Positions 36,236 to 43,665 of a DNA stretch of 64,000 nt are shown piece by piece; positions within the stretch are counted from its first letter, which is position 1, and each line of letters begins with the position of its first letter. The stretch lies in assembly GCF_022701255.1 (NCBI RefSeq), contig NZ_CP031705.1:1-64000 (forward strand). Direction: 5' to 3'. This stretch comes from Microcoleus vaginatus HSN003 (GTDB lineage: Bacteria > Cyanobacteriota > Cyanobacteriia > Cyanobacteriales > Microcoleaceae). The notes beneath the pieces were generated by a model. It was not told where the DNA came from. It made no database searches and worked only from the letters and a program-made list of their open reading frames with translations. A program made the translations under genes and the position numbers.

Positions 36236-37231
36236 TTAACTAAACCCAGCTAACCACAGCGGAAGCATCAACAGCAACCCGACGGAAGTTATGGCGATGC
36301 TGCTAGCTAACAAATCGCGATCGAGCTCGTAGACTTCTGCTAAAATCAGCACGGAAAGAGCTGTGGGCGTTCCCGACATCAACACCAACACGAACCTCGG
36401 GTCGCCACTCAATCCGAAATAACTAGCACCCAATCCGATCAGCACCGGCACAATTACGACTTTTAACAGCGACGGGATTAACGCCAGTTCAAAACTTTCC
36501 CATTTCTTAATAGACCTCAGCCGGATGCCAACCAGCAGCAAAGCACTGGCAATTACCACCCAAACAGCAATCTGCAATCCCGATTCCACTGTCTCGGGCA
36601 GGGGAATTTTTCTAGTATAAAAACCAATTAAAAATGCCCACAGGGCGGGAACTGTCAGCACGTCCCGGATCTGAGTCCACCAGTGATTTTTTTGCTCGGA
36701 GTTCCCGAAATAGCTAGCAATAAATACACCGAAACAATAAGTTCCAATAACGTTGTTAGTGACGCTGTACAAGACAGCCCAGTTGCTGTTATCGCTGCTG
36801 ATGATAGACGGCGTGATTGCTAATCCAACAAAGCCCGTATTCCCTAACATCGCAGCGAGGAGAAAACTGCCTTGGCTCGATCGCTTCAAGGAATTAAAAT
36901 TTAATAAAAATAAATTTACTAGAGAATTTTTGCCCTGAAAATAGGGTTTTTTGATGTGGGCCGCACTCAGCCTACGCAATAATACCCAAGTCAGCGAAGC
37001 AAAACTCGTACTCAGAAATAACACGAATATGGCGATCGCCGGCGTGAATCCCACAGCACCCGAAAAATCGCTTTGACGGGCTAAAACTAGAATTTGCAGC
37101 GGTATCCCAATCCAGAAAAGAAAGTGGCTCAGGAGCTTGGGAAAATCAACTGGGATGTACCGAAACAGCAGCAGTCCTAAGCCCGTCCAGATAACTAGAG
37201 GCGTATAAGCGTGAAATAAGGTTTCAATCAT
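36236..37231 (-). CDS. AEC-family (auxin efflux carrier-like) permease
   Basis: This 331-residue integral membrane protein has about ten spans in a five-plus-five layout. Typical features are AAMLGNTGFVGLAITPSIIS near 130 (the conserved GN-x-G in the fourth span) and VLVLMSGTPTALSVLILAEV near 285 in the second half. Members of this family export organic acids, amino acids or other small anions; the substrate cannot be read from the sequence. The gene lies 74 bases upstream (in minus-strand order) of the Uma2 gene, and the two are not obviously related in function. ATG at 37229-37231. Confidence 0.9.
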   Translation of the reverse strand: MIETLFHAYTPLVIWTGLGLLLFRYIPVDFPKLLSHFLFWIGIPLQILVLARQSDFSGAVGFTPAIAIFVLFLSTSFASLTWVLLRRLSAAHIKKPYFQGKNSLVNLFLLNFNSLKRSSQGSFLLAAMLGNTGFVGLAITPSIISSDNSNWAVLYSVTNNVIGTYCFGVFIASYFGNSEQKNHWWTQIRDVLTVPALWAFLIGFYTRKIPLPETVESGLQIAVWVVIASALLLVGIRLRSIKKWESFELALIPSLLKVVIVPVLIGLGASYFGLSGDPRFVLVLMSGTPTALSVLILAEVYELDRDLLASSIAITSVGLLLMLPLWLAGFS

Positions 37232-37605
37232 AAAAAGTTAACTAGACAATTTGAAATGCCTCTATCTATTAATAGTAGTGCTAAAATCAGTTTAAAAAAT
37301 GCGAATTGTCGTTAGCGGATCCCTCGAAGAGGATCGCACTTGCACGCTTTTTCCTCCTAGCGTGTTCGCAGCAGTGCCAGCCCGAGAATTTCCGCCCAAA
37401 TTCCCGCACCTTGCAGGGCACAATCCTCAGACTGGCAGCCCCAAATGCTTGCAGCTTTTTGCCTTCAGATTCACCAAACCTCTGTTAATTTGACCAATGT
37501 GCGATCGAGTTATCTTGCCTTGGACGAACTGAGATCCCACGTTTTCCTGCCATTTCTCTCGAACGGAAACAGGGGGAGACTAAAGCTGCTGATGACTTGC
37601 ACTCA
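37232..37605. other. Intergenic region without a supported gene
   Basis: Two overlapping short frames (37299-37493 and 37306-37488) have no ribosome site and no recognisable composition, so I do not call them. A small inverted repeat (GATCCCTCGAAGAGGATC) lies near 37319-37336. The left end should contain the promoter of the AEC permease. Confidence 0.5.
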
Positions 37606-37812
37606 TTAATTCAATTTCAAAGCATTAACAGGCACCTCATCCCAAGAACTAACAGTCCGCAAAGTAGCCACCCAGCCCTGCTGTTTTTGCTCAGCCGTCA
37701 AATTCTGCTCAAAAGATTTGTGGCAATCCTGCGCTTGACTCTCATCGCAACAAGCAATGCAAGAATAAAGAATGCCCGACGGATCGATTTGCTCGTTTAC
37801 CCAAATAATCAC
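37606..37812 (-). CDS. Small conserved cyanobacterial protein with CACC motif
   Basis: This 68-residue soluble protein starts at a GTG (MIIWVNEQIDPSGILYSC...). It contains SCIACCDESQAQDCH near residues 17-31, with four cysteines and a histidine that could bind metal, and ends with a WVATLRTVSSWDEVPVNAL region. I recall proteins of this form in many cyanobacteria, without a defined role. Its composition and lack of repeats support a real gene. It lies between repeat-rich spacers. Confidence 0.6.
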   Translation of the reverse strand: MIIWVNEQIDPSGILYSCIACCDESQAQDCHKSFEQNLTAEQKQQGWVATLRTVSSWDEVPVNALKLN

Positions 37813-38155
37813 GATCTACTCTCTCAATCAAAATCTACTGTTACTTAAATTTTCCTATATTTTTGTCAATTAAGTAGGCCGGTATTAATTAACCGGAGTG
37901 CGGCATTTTAGCTTAACAGGCAAGATGCCTGTTCCACACACAGGCAAGATGCCTGTTCCACACACAGGCAAGATGCCTGTTCCACTAACTAACAGGCAAG
38001 ATGCCTGTTCCACACACAGGCAAGATGCCTGTTCCACACACAGGCAAGATGCCTGTTCCACACACACAGGCAAGATGCCTGTTCCACACACAGGCAAGAT
38101 GCCTGTTCCACAACAGATGAATTTTTTGTGGGGTGGGCTTCTAGCCCGCCCTAAA
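37813..38155. repeat. Repeat-filled spacer flanking the eight-copy hairpin array
   Basis: This contains the array at 37917-38113, followed by AGATGAATTTTTTGTGGGGT and GGGCTTCTAGCCCGCCC, a small GGGC/GCCC stem. Both strands show long open frames, but they consist only of repeated peptides (TGKMPVPH, RQDACST, CGTGILPV). Confidence 0.85.
37917..38113. repeat. Eight-copy array of the CAGGCAAGATGCCTG hairpin
   Basis: Eight copies of ACAGGCAAGATGCCTGTTCC lie at about 24-base spacing (26-27 at two junctions). Each copy is a perfect inverted repeat CAGGCA-AGA-TGCCTG. Short linkers are CACA, CACACA or CTAACTAA. The copies match the reverse complement of the single hairpins at 9.0 and 20.35 kb. Confidence 0.95.
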
Positions 38156-38641
38156 TTACTGGGATGCCAAAGTTGCCAAAGACTCGCCCGCAACCCGGCA
38201 AATCCGCCAGTCGGGCATCACATCAGCACCGATACCCTTGTAAAATCCGATCGCCAATTCATTCCAATCCAAAACACTCCATTCCAAACGCCCGCAGCCC
38301 CTTTCCACCGTCAACTGCGCTAAATAAACTATCAAAGACTTGCCAATTCCCCGCCCTCGAAACTCAGGGATCACAAACAAATCTTCCAAATAAATTCCCG
38401 GCTGAGTCAAAAAAGTAGAATAATTGTAAAAAAACAGCGCCCAGCCCACAACTCGATTTTCGCACTCGGCTAAAATCGCTTCAGCAAAAGGTCGAGATCC
38501 AAACAAATGATGCTCCAAATCAACCGCATTGCCAGTAACGGCATGAGATAATTTTTCGTACTCAGCTAAAGCTTTAATCAAATCAAACAGCACCGGCACG
38601 TCAGCGCGGGTAGCTGGGCGCAAAATTACCTCAGAAGACAT
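38156..38641 (-). CDS. GNAT-family N-acetyltransferase
   Basis: This 161-residue acyltransferase-fold protein carries the acetyl-CoA pyrophosphate loop (VIPEFRGRGIGKSLIVYL, about 90-107) after the expected strand (GIYLEDLFV). CGRLEWSVLDWNELAIGFYK (motif B) matches diamine or thialysine acetyltransferases of the SSAT-like group. So an amine or amino-acid substrate is plausible, not proven. The ATG at 38641 (MSSEVILRPATRADV) is preferred over a TTG at 38665. The stop is close to a hairpin-repeat spacer. It is transcribed alone. Confidence 0.92.
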   Translation of the reverse strand: MSSEVILRPATRADVPVLFDLIKALAEYEKLSHAVTGNAVDLEHHLFGSRPFAEAILAECENRVVGWALFFYNYSTFLTQPGIYLEDLFVIPEFRGRGIGKSLIVYLAQLTVERGCGRLEWSVLDWNELAIGFYKGIGADVMPDWRICRVAGESLATLASQ

Positions 38642-38817
38642 AAATAAGTAAGTAGGACGCGACAATCAACAATTAAAAATACCACATCAAGACATTTTTG
38701 ATTTGTAATTTTTAATTAAGTTTGTCAACCTTGAATTAGCATATTTAGGGTGGCGTTGGAGTGCCCACCCACAATAATTTTAAGATTTTTCACAATGCAA
38801 ACTCAATGTTTTTTAGC

Positions 38818-39891
38818 TTATTTCAACCAGCCCTTCAATCGCTCCGTCACTTGAGGCCGACGCAGCTTTCGCATTGCCTTATTTTGAATTTGACGGACTC
38901 GTTCGCGGGACAAATTGAACAAACTGCTGACCTCTTCTAAAGTGTAAGGTTCGCCGGTCAGCAAACCGTAACGCATAGCAACAATCTCTTTTTCCCGCTC
39001 AGTCAAAATACTGTCCAACACCTCCAAAATATCTTGGCGCATCATCATCTCATTCATCTGAGCTTCTGGAGATTGCGTCGCGTTATCTTCGAGAACATCC
39101 AAAAGTTCCGAACTTTCTTCGGAGCCGATGCGGTGGTTGAGAGACAAAGATTGCCGGCGTACTTGCTGGAGGTAGCGAAGCTGTTCGCAACTAACTTGCA
39201 TTTCTCTAGCGAGTTCAGTTTCACTGGGATTGCGTTGAAGAGAACGCCTCAAATCCCGATAAACTTTTTTGAGTTTATTTAACTGTTCGACAATGTGAAC
39301 CGGCAAGCGAATCGTCCGCCCTTGATTGGCAATTGTCCGGGTAATTCCTTGGCGAATCCACCAATAGGCATAAGTAGAAAACTTGTAACCCTTCTCCGGA
39401 TCGAACTTTTCGGCCGCCCGATTCAAACCCAGAGCTCCTTCCTGAATTAAATCGAGAAAAGGCACGCCCCGATTCAGATAGCGTTTGGCAATCGAAACTA
39501 CCAAGCGCAAATTCGAGCTGATCATTTTCCGTTTCGCCGACTGACACTGATGACGAAGCTGTTTCAGTTGAGTTTCGCTCACTCCCAAAGCCGCTGCGAG
39601 TTCAGCTTTTGTCGGCACTCTGTCTAATTCCTGCTGCAAACGCTGTTCTAGTTCATCCAGGGCTACCAATTCTTGAACGCGGCGCGCCAACTCCACCTCT
39701 TCGGTGGCAGTCAGTAGAGGATAGCGAGCCATTTCCTTGAACAAAGCTCCCACGGGATCGTCGGCAGACCAGTTGTTGTATGCTGACGAGCGAGTTACCG
39801 TGGGACGATCGCTCTCGGTGTCCTCATCCTCTGGGGTTGCGAATAAGGCTTCGGGTGCCACCGCAAAACTGCCTAGGTCAGATTCTGCCAT
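38818..39891 (-). CDS. sigC: Sigma-70 family RNA polymerase sigma factor, group 2, SigC-like
   Basis: This is a 357-residue sigma factor. The start of region 1.2 (DDPVGALFKEMARYPLL, with SADDPVG before it) is of the type I associate with cyanobacterial SigC. Region 2 has NLRLVVSIAKRYLNRGVPFL and KGYKFSTYAYWWIRQGITRT (-10 recognition). Region 3 follows, then region 4 with the -35 helix-turn-helix (TLEEVSSLFNLSRERVRQIQ). The very acidic, non-conserved N-terminus (EDEDTESDRP) is typical. Group 2 factors are non-essential and tune stress or nutrient responses. ATG at 39889-39891 used; an in-frame TTG at 39945 would add 18 residues. SigC versus SigE/B is less certain than the class. Confidence 0.92.
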   Translation of the reverse strand: MAESDLGSFAVAPEALFATPEDEDTESDRPTVTRSSAYNNWSADDPVGALFKEMARYPLLTATEEVELARRVQELVALDELEQRLQQELDRVPTKAELAAALGVSETQLKQLRHQCQSAKRKMISSNLRLVVSIAKRYLNRGVPFLDLIQEGALGLNRAAEKFDPEKGYKFSTYAYWWIRQGITRTIANQGRTIRLPVHIVEQLNKLKKVYRDLRRSLQRNPSETELAREMQVSCEQLRYLQQVRRQSLSLNHRIGSEESSELLDVLEDNATQSPEAQMNEMMMRQDILEVLDSILTEREKEIVAMRYGLLTGEPYTLEEVSSLFNLSRERVRQIQNKAMRKLRRPQVTERLKGWLK

Positions 39892-40030
39892 ATGGTGCTT
39901 GGTGTCGGTGGGAGGATTTGAAAAGTATCCCTTAACTTTAACCAATTTAACCGGAAATTTCCGAAATCCATCTAGAAGCCGGTGAGTGATTTTAGTGGCT
40001 GGTATCTGTTCGCCCCCCTTTTACACATTT

Positions 40031-41704
40031 TTATTGAGTTCGAGCCAGTAAAGGAGCTGCTTGCAATAATTGCTGAGTGTAAGGGTGCTGCGGATTAGTA
40101 AAAATATCCCTAGTCTTACCGATTTCAACAATTTTTCCAGCATTCATTACCGCAATGCGATCGCAAAAAAATCTCGCCACCCACAAATCGTGCGTAATAA
40201 ACAGATAAGTCAAATTAAATTCCTGCTTCAACTCCAACATCAGCTCTAAAACTTGAGTCTGCACGCTGGCATCCAGCATACTCACCGGTTCGTCGCAAAT
40301 AATCAGTTGCGGGCGAGTAATCAAAGCGCGGGCGATCGAAACTCGCTGCTGTTGTCCTCCTGACAATTCCCCCGGATAGCGACGAAAGAAATCTTCCCCT
40401 GGAGTTAAACCCACCCGCTCTAACATTTGGATTACTTGTTTTTTAGCTTCGCTGCCCTTAGCTAATTTGTGAATAAACAAAGGGTCAGCAATACTTTGCC
40501 CGACAGTCATCATCGGATTCAGGCAAGCATGGGGGTCTTGAAAGATCATTTGCATTTCGCGGCGGTGCTTCCTCACAGCATCGCGGTTCAGGGCAGTTAT
40601 ATCTATTCCTTGAAATTCCACTTTGCCGCCAGTCGCGGTAATTAGCTGCAAAATCGTGCGTGACAAGGTACTTTTGCCGCAGCCGGACTCCCCTACAAGC
40701 CCTAGGGTTTCTCCCCGTTGTAGCTCTAAACTAACGCCGTCTACTGCTTTAATTACCTGGCGATTCCTGGAAAATAACTGATCTAATAAATTGCTTTCTA
40801 AACTGTAGTGTTGCTGCAAATTTGTCACTGTCAAAAGAGGCGAATTTGTTAAGTTTGCAGTAACGACTTCAGTCCTGATTTCCTCGAATGCTAACCCTTT
40901 GTCGGAATCGGCTTGAATGTGCAAAGCTGCTTTGAGGAGCGATCGAGTATATTCGTGCTGCGGCTTTTCAAAAACGTTTTGCACCGGCCCGGTTTCTACG
41001 ACTTTACCGCCATACATCACCGCAATGCGATCGCAATACTCAGCCACCATCGCCAAATCGTGAGAAATCAACAAAATAGCCGTTCCCCGTTCCTCGCAAA
41101 GTCTGGTTAATTCCTGCAAAATCTGAGCAGCTACAGTTACGTCCAAACTTGTAGTCGGTTCGTCGGCGACAATTAATTTGGGATCGAGCAAAAGAGCCAA
41201 AGCAATTGCTACTCTTTGCCGCATTCCGCCGCTAAATTCGTGGGGAAATTGCGACCAGCGAGACGCGGGAATTTTCACAGCTTCCAGAGTTTCGATCGCC
41301 CGTTTCTTAGCTTGCTTGCGATCCAAATTCGGTCTGTGAGCTTGCAAAGTCTCGATGCAATGTTCTCCTACAGTCATCAAAGGATCGAGACGAGTCATCG
41401 GATCTTGAAAAATCAATGCTACAGCTTCGCCCCGAAACTGTCTGAGTCGCGAAGCATTCATATCAAACACCGACTCTCCAGCAAAACTAACTCGCCCCTC
41501 AATCAGCGTCGAATCCGGCAACAACCGCATCGCCGCCCTTCCCAAAGTTGACTTACCGCAGCCAGACTCCCCAACTAATCCGAGCTTTTCCCCCGGTTTC
41601 AGCGTCAGGGAAACCCCGTCAACGGCCCAACCGGATTGGCCCCGCCGCTGAGGATAAGCTACTCGCAGATTTTCAACTGAAAATAGAGAAAAGTCATTAG
41701 TCAT
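40031..41704 (-). CDS. Double-NBD peptide-type ABC transporter ATPase (DppD-DppF fusion)
   Basis: This 557-residue protein has two fused ABC ATPase domains of the oligopeptide/nickel importer class. Each half has a Walker A ([10 protein letters not shown] near 46 and 325), a signature ([28 protein letters not shown]) and Walker B ([24 protein letters not shown]). It would power import of peptides or similar solutes together with DppB/C-type permeases. No permease or binding protein lies beside it, so it is a dispersed subunit, as is usual in cyanobacteria. The start ATG (MTNDFSLF, 41702-41704) lies in an ATGACTA heptamer repeat. Confidence 0.95.
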   Translation of the reverse strand: MTNDFSLFSVENLRVAYPQRRGQSGWAVDGVSLTLKPGEKLGLVGESGCGKSTLGRAAMRLLPDSTLIEGRVSFAGESVFDMNASRLRQFRGEAVALIFQDPMTRLDPLMTVGEHCIETLQAHRPNLDRKQAKKRAIETLEAVKIPASRWSQFPHEFSGGMRQRVAIALALLLDPKLIVADEPTTSLDVTVAAQILQELTRLCEERGTAILLISHDLAMVAEYCDRIAVMYGGKVVETGPVQNVFEKPQHEYTRSLLKAALHIQADSDKGLAFEEIRTEVVTANLTNSPLLTVTNLQQHYSLESNLLDQLFSRNRQVIKAVDGVSLELQRGETLGLVGESGCGKSTLSRTILQLITATGGKVEFQGIDITALNRDAVRKHRREMQMIFQDPHACLNPMMTVGQSIADPLFIHKLAKGSEAKKQVIQMLERVGLTPGEDFFRRYPGELSGGQQQRVSIARALITRPQLIICDEPVSMLDASVQTQVLELMLELKQEFNLTYLFITHDLWVARFFCDRIAVMNAGKIVEIGKTRDIFTNPQHPYTQQLLQAAPLLARTQ

Positions 41705-41830
41705 TAGTCATTAGTCCTTAGTCTGTTGTCTGTTGTCTGTTGTCTGTTGATTGTTGTCTGTTGATTGTTGTCTGTTGACTGTTGACTGTTGACTGTTGTC
41801 TGTTGTTATTTATTATTTATCAATATACTG
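41697..41830. repeat. Heptamer arrays in the leader of the ABC ATPase
   Basis: Short TCATTAG units (41696-41720) grade into TTGTCTG and TTGACTG heptamers (about 41725-41810). The first units contain the start codon of the ABC ATPase. Confidence 0.85.
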
Positions 41831-42173
41831 GCGGTTAGTTGTTAGTTATTAGTATGGTTCAGGACTTATTAGTTATTATTGGCAAGAGACCGATCTGCTG
41901 TTTGTAAATACCAATAGAAATTGCTACAAACAAAGATTTTATCACTACATCATTAACCGACCAACCGCTTACTAACACCAGTCACCAGTCAACCGTTAAC
42001 AGTCAACCGTTAACAGTCAACCGTCAACTATGCTGTTTGTAAATACCAATATAAATTGCTACAAACAAAGATTTTATCACTACATCATTAACCAACCAAC
42101 CGCTTACTAACACCAGTCAACAGTCAACCGTTAACAGTCAACAGTCAACAGTCAACTGTCAACAGCCAACTGA
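41830..42173. repeat. Near-perfect ~115-base direct repeat plus CAGTCAACAG units
   Basis: Two copies of a unit beginning CTGTTTGTAAATACCAATA and continuing AAATTGCTACAAACAAAG, ATTTTATCACTACATCATTA, ACCAACCGCTTACTAAC start at about 41896 and 42032. They differ at only a few bases. Each is followed by CAGTCAACCGTTAACAG-type short repeats. Inside each copy, TTTGTA..TACAAA forms a small stem. No gene is seen. Confidence 0.9.
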
Positions 42174-42758
42174 CTAAATTTCCTTTCGCTTCAACTCAGC
42201 TCTCCGCAGTATGTAAGTAGCCGCACAATCTGCGTGGGGATGGTCTGCTAAAACTTCCGCGAGTTCCAACACATATCCGGCGATATCCGGCCCCAGCTTC
42301 TCAGTCAGCACTTGACGTTCCCGAGAGGCGAGTTCTTGCACGCGGGCCTTAGCTTGCCAATTCGGAGAAAACATCTTGTCAATCTCGGTGTGGAATCCCA
42401 GACTTTCGAGAATGTCCCACTCGCCGTTATCGCACCAAATTCCCCCGCACAACATACAGCGCTCTATGTAAAAGGGCACTCTGCTGAAAGGAACTTTCGC
42501 CCGCGACAGATAGTGACCGTCTTCGGGACACAGCGCTGCTTTGCTGTCGTAGACAGAGGGGGTGAATTCTATGCCGAGAGTCCCAGTCGCATCAGGCTTC
42601 TCGGATTTGTTGTACCACTGGCTCTGTTCTTTCTGCCAAGCTTCGTATTCTCGACCTGGAATCCAGATACCGTAACAGTTGGGACACCACTGCACTGACA
42701 TACTGCCGGCTAAGGTGCCGCCTTCTAAGTTGGGATGTTTACATTTTGGACATTCCAC
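42174..42758 (-). CDS. Zinc-ribbon (TFIIB-type) protein
   Basis: This is a 194-residue protein with two Cys-rich knuckle pairs. The N-terminal one is CPKCKHPNLE with WCPNCYGIWI (about 3-31), and a second is ALCPEDGHYL with RCMLCGGIWCDNGEW (about 80-115). This matches the zf-TFIIB-like family, in which the second CxxCxGxW is diagnostic. The C-terminal ~75 residues are helical and charged. The function of the family is not defined. The start is a GTG with a strong AAGGAGA site 9 bases before. The gene lies 45 bases downstream of the PatD-like gene and may be co-transcribed with it. Confidence 0.85.
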   Translation of the reverse strand: MECPKCKHPNLEGGTLAGSMSVQWCPNCYGIWIPGREYEAWQKEQSQWYNKSEKPDATGTLGIEFTPSVYDSKAALCPEDGHYLSRAKVPFSRVPFYIERCMLCGGIWCDNGEWDILESLGFHTEIDKMFSPNWQAKARVQELASRERQVLTEKLGPDIAGYVLELAEVLADHPHADCAATYILRRAELKRKEI

Positions 42759-42803
42759 CGCTTTATTTCTCCTTGCCTTCTTAATTCCCTGTTAATTCAA
42801 TTA

Positions 42804-43202
42804 TTAATTCTGTATCTGGGCGGGCCCTGAAGAACCAGAATTTTTTTGTAGCAGCGCGCCACAGTAGCCAATTAGCGTGTTGAGCCGCGCGATCGCCGCA
42901 GTTTGCCTCGTTTTTGCTGTCGCTGGCTGGCGCGACGCTTGCAAAAACGTGACATCTGTCCCCAATAACCGCAGTTGCTTGTGAATTTCCGTCAAATAGG
43001 ACTGCTCTGGGGGTGTTTCTGAGGCGTCTAACTCATCGCTTTCGGCTCTCATAATTTGGTTTCCGAAAAATTGTTGCACTTTTCTGTATTCGATCGCCAG
43101 CGCGGCCCCATCCAGATTATCCTGTGCAGCAGTTTTTTGTAGTTGTTCTAGTGCTTGCTGTAATTCTTGGTAGCACTGGCGGCGGTCTTCGGACAATATC
43201 AT
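42804..43202 (-). CDS. PatD-like heterocyst frequency control protein (tentative)
   Basis: This 132-residue, mainly helical protein has a central motif (LTEIHKQLRLLGTDVTFLQA, about 70-90) and RLNTLIGYCGALLQK near the C-terminus. I associate these with PatD, a small protein that affects the frequency of heterocysts in Anabaena. PatD-like proteins also occur in cyanobacteria that do not form heterocysts, where the role is unknown. I recognise the motif from memory, so the name is tentative. ATG at 43200-43202. It is followed at 45 bases by the zinc-ribbon gene. Confidence 0.65.
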   Translation of the reverse strand: MILSEDRRQCYQELQQALEQLQKTAAQDNLDGAALAIEYRKVQQFFGNQIMRAESDELDASETPPEQSYLTEIHKQLRLLGTDVTFLQASRQPATAKTRQTAAIARLNTLIGYCGALLQKNSGSSGPAQIQN

Positions 43203-43665
43203 GATTTTGTAAACAAATTTGTATTTATAATCAAAGTAGATACTTACTTAAGTTTGGTCATATGGAGGGAAGCGGTGCGTTTTTGGAGCAATTCCCTGTT
43301 TTGTGAGAACTTTTTTTGATTTGTTTCCCTGGCTCTACCCTTCTGGCTGCTGCTTTTAGTTTAGCGTTGCCGGTAAATGCCGATCCCCTGCAACCTCAAC
43401 TGCTACCGCCAAAATATGCTTATTTTACCCGATTTTCCCCGATCGACAGACTGCGGCGGCGGCAATGGTGTCACTATATTTTCCTACCTGCGAGGGGGGG
43501 CGACTCGGGATTACATAGGTATAGTTAACAAAAAAATCGACTATTTTTTTGAATTGCAAATTGTGGCATTCAATTAGTTTAGTATAGCTAAACACATAAT
43601 TTCGGCAATTCAACCGAAAACCGGCTTTTAACCATTTGTATTTCTAAGTTTTAAAGGTGTACCCC
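43203..43665. other. Intergenic region with possible remnant of a secreted-protein gene
   Basis: A plus-strand frame (about 43316-43528) begins with a signal-like stretch (STLLAAAFSLALPVNADP), but has no good start or family match and ends soon. It could be a decayed gene. The rest should hold the promoters of the divergent PatD-like and rel genes, including AT-rich TTTAGTATAGC near 43577-43588. Confidence 0.4.

Noticed and set aside
37917..38113. Possible CRISPR array
   Set aside because: The palindromic unit is ~20 bases with 4-8 base linkers; there are no 30-40 base unique spacers and no cas genes.
37885..38323. Two long opposite-strand frames with TGKMPVP / CGTGILPV repeats
   Set aside because: They are the translation of the hairpin array in both directions; there is no ribosome site.
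43316..43577. Short frames with a signal-like start upstream of rel
   Set aside because: No ribosome site, no family similarity and quick stops; at most a remnant.
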